A stretch of 7,224 nucleotides of DNA from Planctomycetota bacterium (GTDB lineage Bacteria; Planctomycetota; Planctomycetia; Gemmatales; Gemmataceae). The stretch spans positions 1 to 7,224 of the forward strand of contig JACQFG010000243.1 in assembly GCA_016200155.1 (NCBI GenBank). Reading direction: 5' to 3'. Positions 5,486 through 7,224 of the stretch are shown piece by piece. The position numbers and the translations under genes are program-made. The notes beneath the pieces are model-generated. The model was given only the letters and a program-made list of their open reading frames with translations, was not told where the DNA came from and did no database searches. The stretch's first letter is position 1; every line of letters begins with the position of its first letter.

Positions 5486-6346
5486 TTATTTGTCGCCTCG
5501 CCGTTTCCAGGCGCCGCTCAGGTCGGCCGGCTCGTTGACCTCGGGGAGGGCGATTTTGCCCGACGCAGTGACTTTCAGCATGTCGTCGGCCAACTCATAC
5601 GTCAGCGCGACGCTGGCCGGGCTGCGCAGCACGATCTGGCGCTCCTTGTCGGCTTGCTTGAACTCGAACTCGCAGTTGCGGAACGTGCCCCGGGGCGGAT
5701 CTTTCTCCGAAGGGACCAGGTAGCCGAGATCGACGAGCCGTTTGCCGCGGACTTCGGAGAAGCGCAGATAGAGCTGCCCCTTGGTGTTGACGTCGTTCCC
5801 GCCCGGGACCTTGATCGTCACGTTGACCGGCGGACCGAGCCATTCCCCGACCAGCGGCGCGAAGTCGTCGGCCGGCTTGGCGCGCCGATCCATCGTTTCC
5901 AGCACGTGCCGGGCGATGGCGAGCAACACCTCGTCATTGCTGGTGCCCAGTTTCGTCCTGATCATCTTGACAACTTCCTCACGATCGCCTTCCGGAAACA
6001 GGCTCGCGGTCTTCGGACTGACCACAACCTCGAAATGCTTCGGCTTCAGCGTGATGACGATGTAGATGCCGTCAACCCCGGCGCTCTTGGCGCGTTCGAT
6101 GGCCCACTGCCGCGCCTCCTTGGCCGGCACACCTTTCTGCACGGTCTCGATCAGCAGGTCCTTGCGGTGCTTTTCCTTGATCTTGGCGATGACGGCATTC
6201 GCGTCCTCGATCGCCTTGGCACTGAACAGCTTCAACTCATCGCTCACCGGGCGCGGACGATCCTTCTGTCCCGCGTGCGAACCGAGCACCAATGCCAGGA
6301 CAGCGACAACGACGATCAGGCCGGCTTTCGATGCTGCATGCAACAT
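5486..6346 (-). CDS. Secreted TPM-like protein with C-terminal beta-rich domain
   Basis: The 286-aa product starts MLHAASKAGLIVVVAVLALV, a signal peptide ending near GSHAGQ (about residue 26). Residues 35-152 form a TPM-like domain matching the paralogue at 4146-5246 segment by segment: KDLLIETVQKG against KELFIETVESG, VDGIYIVITLKPKHFEVVVS against VDGVYLVFSKKPKFYRIEVG, IARHVLETM against VADYVLDTM. It has no membrane span or Gly tail. Residues 160-286 are instead strand-rich, beginning LVGEWLGPPVNVTI and ending LSGAWKRRG, which suggests a small beta-barrel or lipocalin-like fold; I do not recognise a named family. GGGAG stands about 8 bases before ATG 6346. A GTG at 6382 would add 12 residues but lies inside a repeat hairpin and would lose the N-terminal signal. 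Export to the periplasm is likely; function is unknown. Confidence 0.85.
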   Translation of the reverse strand: MLHAASKAGLIVVVAVLALVLGSHAGQKDRPRPVSDELKLFSAKAIEDANAVIAKIKEKHRKDLLIETVQKGVPAKEARQWAIERAKSAGVDGIYIVITLKPKHFEVVVSPKTASLFPEGDREEVVKMIRTKLGTSNDEVLLAIARHVLETMDRRAKPADDFAPLVGEWLGPPVNVTIKVPGGNDVNTKGQLYLRFSEVRGKRLVDLGYLVPSEKDPPRGTFRNCEFEFKQADKERQIVLRSPASVALTYELADDMLKVTASGKIALPEVNEPADLSGAWKRRGDK

Positions 6347-6374
6347 GGCGCACTCTCCCGGAGTCAAGTGTCTC

Positions 6375-6398
6375 GTAGCCACAAGCTGCCAGCTTGTG
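6375..6398 (+). repeat. Single REP-like unit (GTAG plus hairpin)
   Basis: GTAG (6375-6378) is followed after one base by an 8-bp perfect stem (CACAAGCT with AGCTTGTG) around a GCC loop. It has the same plan as the REP units nearby but a different stem sequence, so it may be a second REP subfamily. It lies 28 bp upstream of the leftward TPM-like start and 3 bp from the REP-pair hairpin. Confidence 0.65.
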
Positions 6399-6401
6399 AG
6401 C

Positions 6402-6496
6402 TGAGCAGTTGATTTGTAGCCGCGTTCGCCAGAACGCGGGTTTTTGCGGGTGTTCTGTCCCGCGTTCTGGCGAACGCGGCTACGATCAACTGCTCA
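6402..6496. repeat. Inverted REP pair (BIME-like), G-C version, within a longer hairpin
   Basis: The REP halves are 6416-6440 and 6459-6483, each GTAG plus stem CCGCGTTC, loop GCCA, stem GAACGCGG, and complementary to each other over 25 bp around an 18-base spacer. Outside them a further perfect 12-bp inverted repeat (6402-6413 TGAGCAGTTGAT with 6485-6496) extends the hairpin, separated by only two and one unpaired bases. Compared with the pair at 5310-5377, the halves differ only at one stem pair, A-T to G-C, changed in both halves. Confidence 0.87.
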
Positions 6497-6585
6497 TGGA
6501 CTTGCGATATGGCCATCTAGTAATCATTATTCGCATCCGCATGGCAAAGGGAAAGTGGAAACGAGGGCAATCGCGCGAGTCGTCC

Positions 6586-6593
6586 TATACAAT
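6586..6593 (+). promoter_or_regulatory. Possible -10 region for hslU (TATACAAT)
   Basis: TATACAAT lies about 75 bases before the hslU start in an otherwise GC-rich stretch and offers a TATACA or TACAAT -10 box. No recognisable -35 lies 16-18 bases upstream. It is listed because hslU has no gene just upstream in its direction and must have a promoter in this spacer. Confidence 0.28.
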
Positions 6594-6667
6594 GGAGAGA
6601 CGGACGCCCCTGGACCCCCGCCAGCGCCACCAATCGCTGCGCTCTATGGTGGGGCTTGGAGATGAAT

Positions 6668-7224
<557 letters not shown>

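Larger units (their letters stand above)
6347..6667. other. Divergent intergenic spacer, mostly palindromic repeats
   Basis: This 321-bp gap separates the TPM-like gene (leftward) from hslU (rightward). It holds the ribosome site of the leftward gene, a single REP-like unit (6375-6398), a long hairpin with an inverted REP pair (6402-6496), an AT-rich patch (6506-6532) and a possible hslU promoter (near 6586). Both genes must be transcribed from here or from within their 5' ends. No convincing RNA gene or protein gene is visible. Confidence 0.7.

Noticed and set aside
6347..6382. Extended start (GTG 6382) for the TPM-like gene
   Set aside because: The 12 extra residues are coded by a repeat hairpin; ATG 6346 has a good GGGAG site and begins a proper signal peptide.

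Overview
The window is a GC-rich bacterial chromosome segment with ordinary housekeeping genes and an unusual load of small palindromic repeats. The gene types, the tandem TPM-domain proteins and the style of the hairpin repeats suggest a planctomycete (Planctomycetota, perhaps Pirellulales-like). That is inference from recalled resemblance; there is no rRNA or other direct marker.

Left part, + strand (1-2614). The window opens inside carB, the large subunit of carbamoyl-phosphate synthetase, and holds its complete C-terminal synthetase half and allosteric domain. A perfect 18-bp-stem palindrome is inserted in frame inside the second ATP-grasp domain. Downstream are two overlapping small genes for conserved-type hypothetical proteins (78 and 80 aa). 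A second, diverged copy of the last ~100 bp of carB follows directly, so the two genes sit between direct repeats of the carB 3' end. A 71-aa single-span membrane protein with a Lys/Asp/Glu tail ends this side.

Middle and right part, - strand (6346 down to 2700). Reading leftwards: a secreted TPM-like protein with a C-terminal beta-rich domain; a second TPM protein with a membrane span and a long Gly-rich GDW-repeat tail; a HIT-family nucleotide hydrolase or transferase that overlaps it by 7 bp; and hemC (porphobilinogen deaminase). The two TPM proteins are tandem paralogues. A 239-bp gap separates them and holds a candidate MITE with an inverted REP pair inside it. HIT and hemC are separated by a near-perfect 25-bp hairpin whose arm supplies the HIT stop codon.

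Right edge, + strand (6668-end). hslU, the ATPase of the HslVU protease, runs off the window. The 321-bp divergent spacer before it is mostly REP-type palindromes.

Repeat layer. Three palindrome families are visible: (i) GTAG-plus-hairpin REP units, in two inverted pairs and one single; (ii) hairpins with a GAAGCG...GCGAGGGA core, at both ends of hemC; (iii) the in-frame carB palindrome. No REP-associated (RAYT) transposase, insertion-sequence transposase, tRNA, rRNA or CRISPR array is present. I see no complete new multi-gene system. The most unusual points are the in-frame palindrome in carB, the carB-tail duplication flanking a two-gene cassette, and the REP pairs whose sequence differences are fully compensated.
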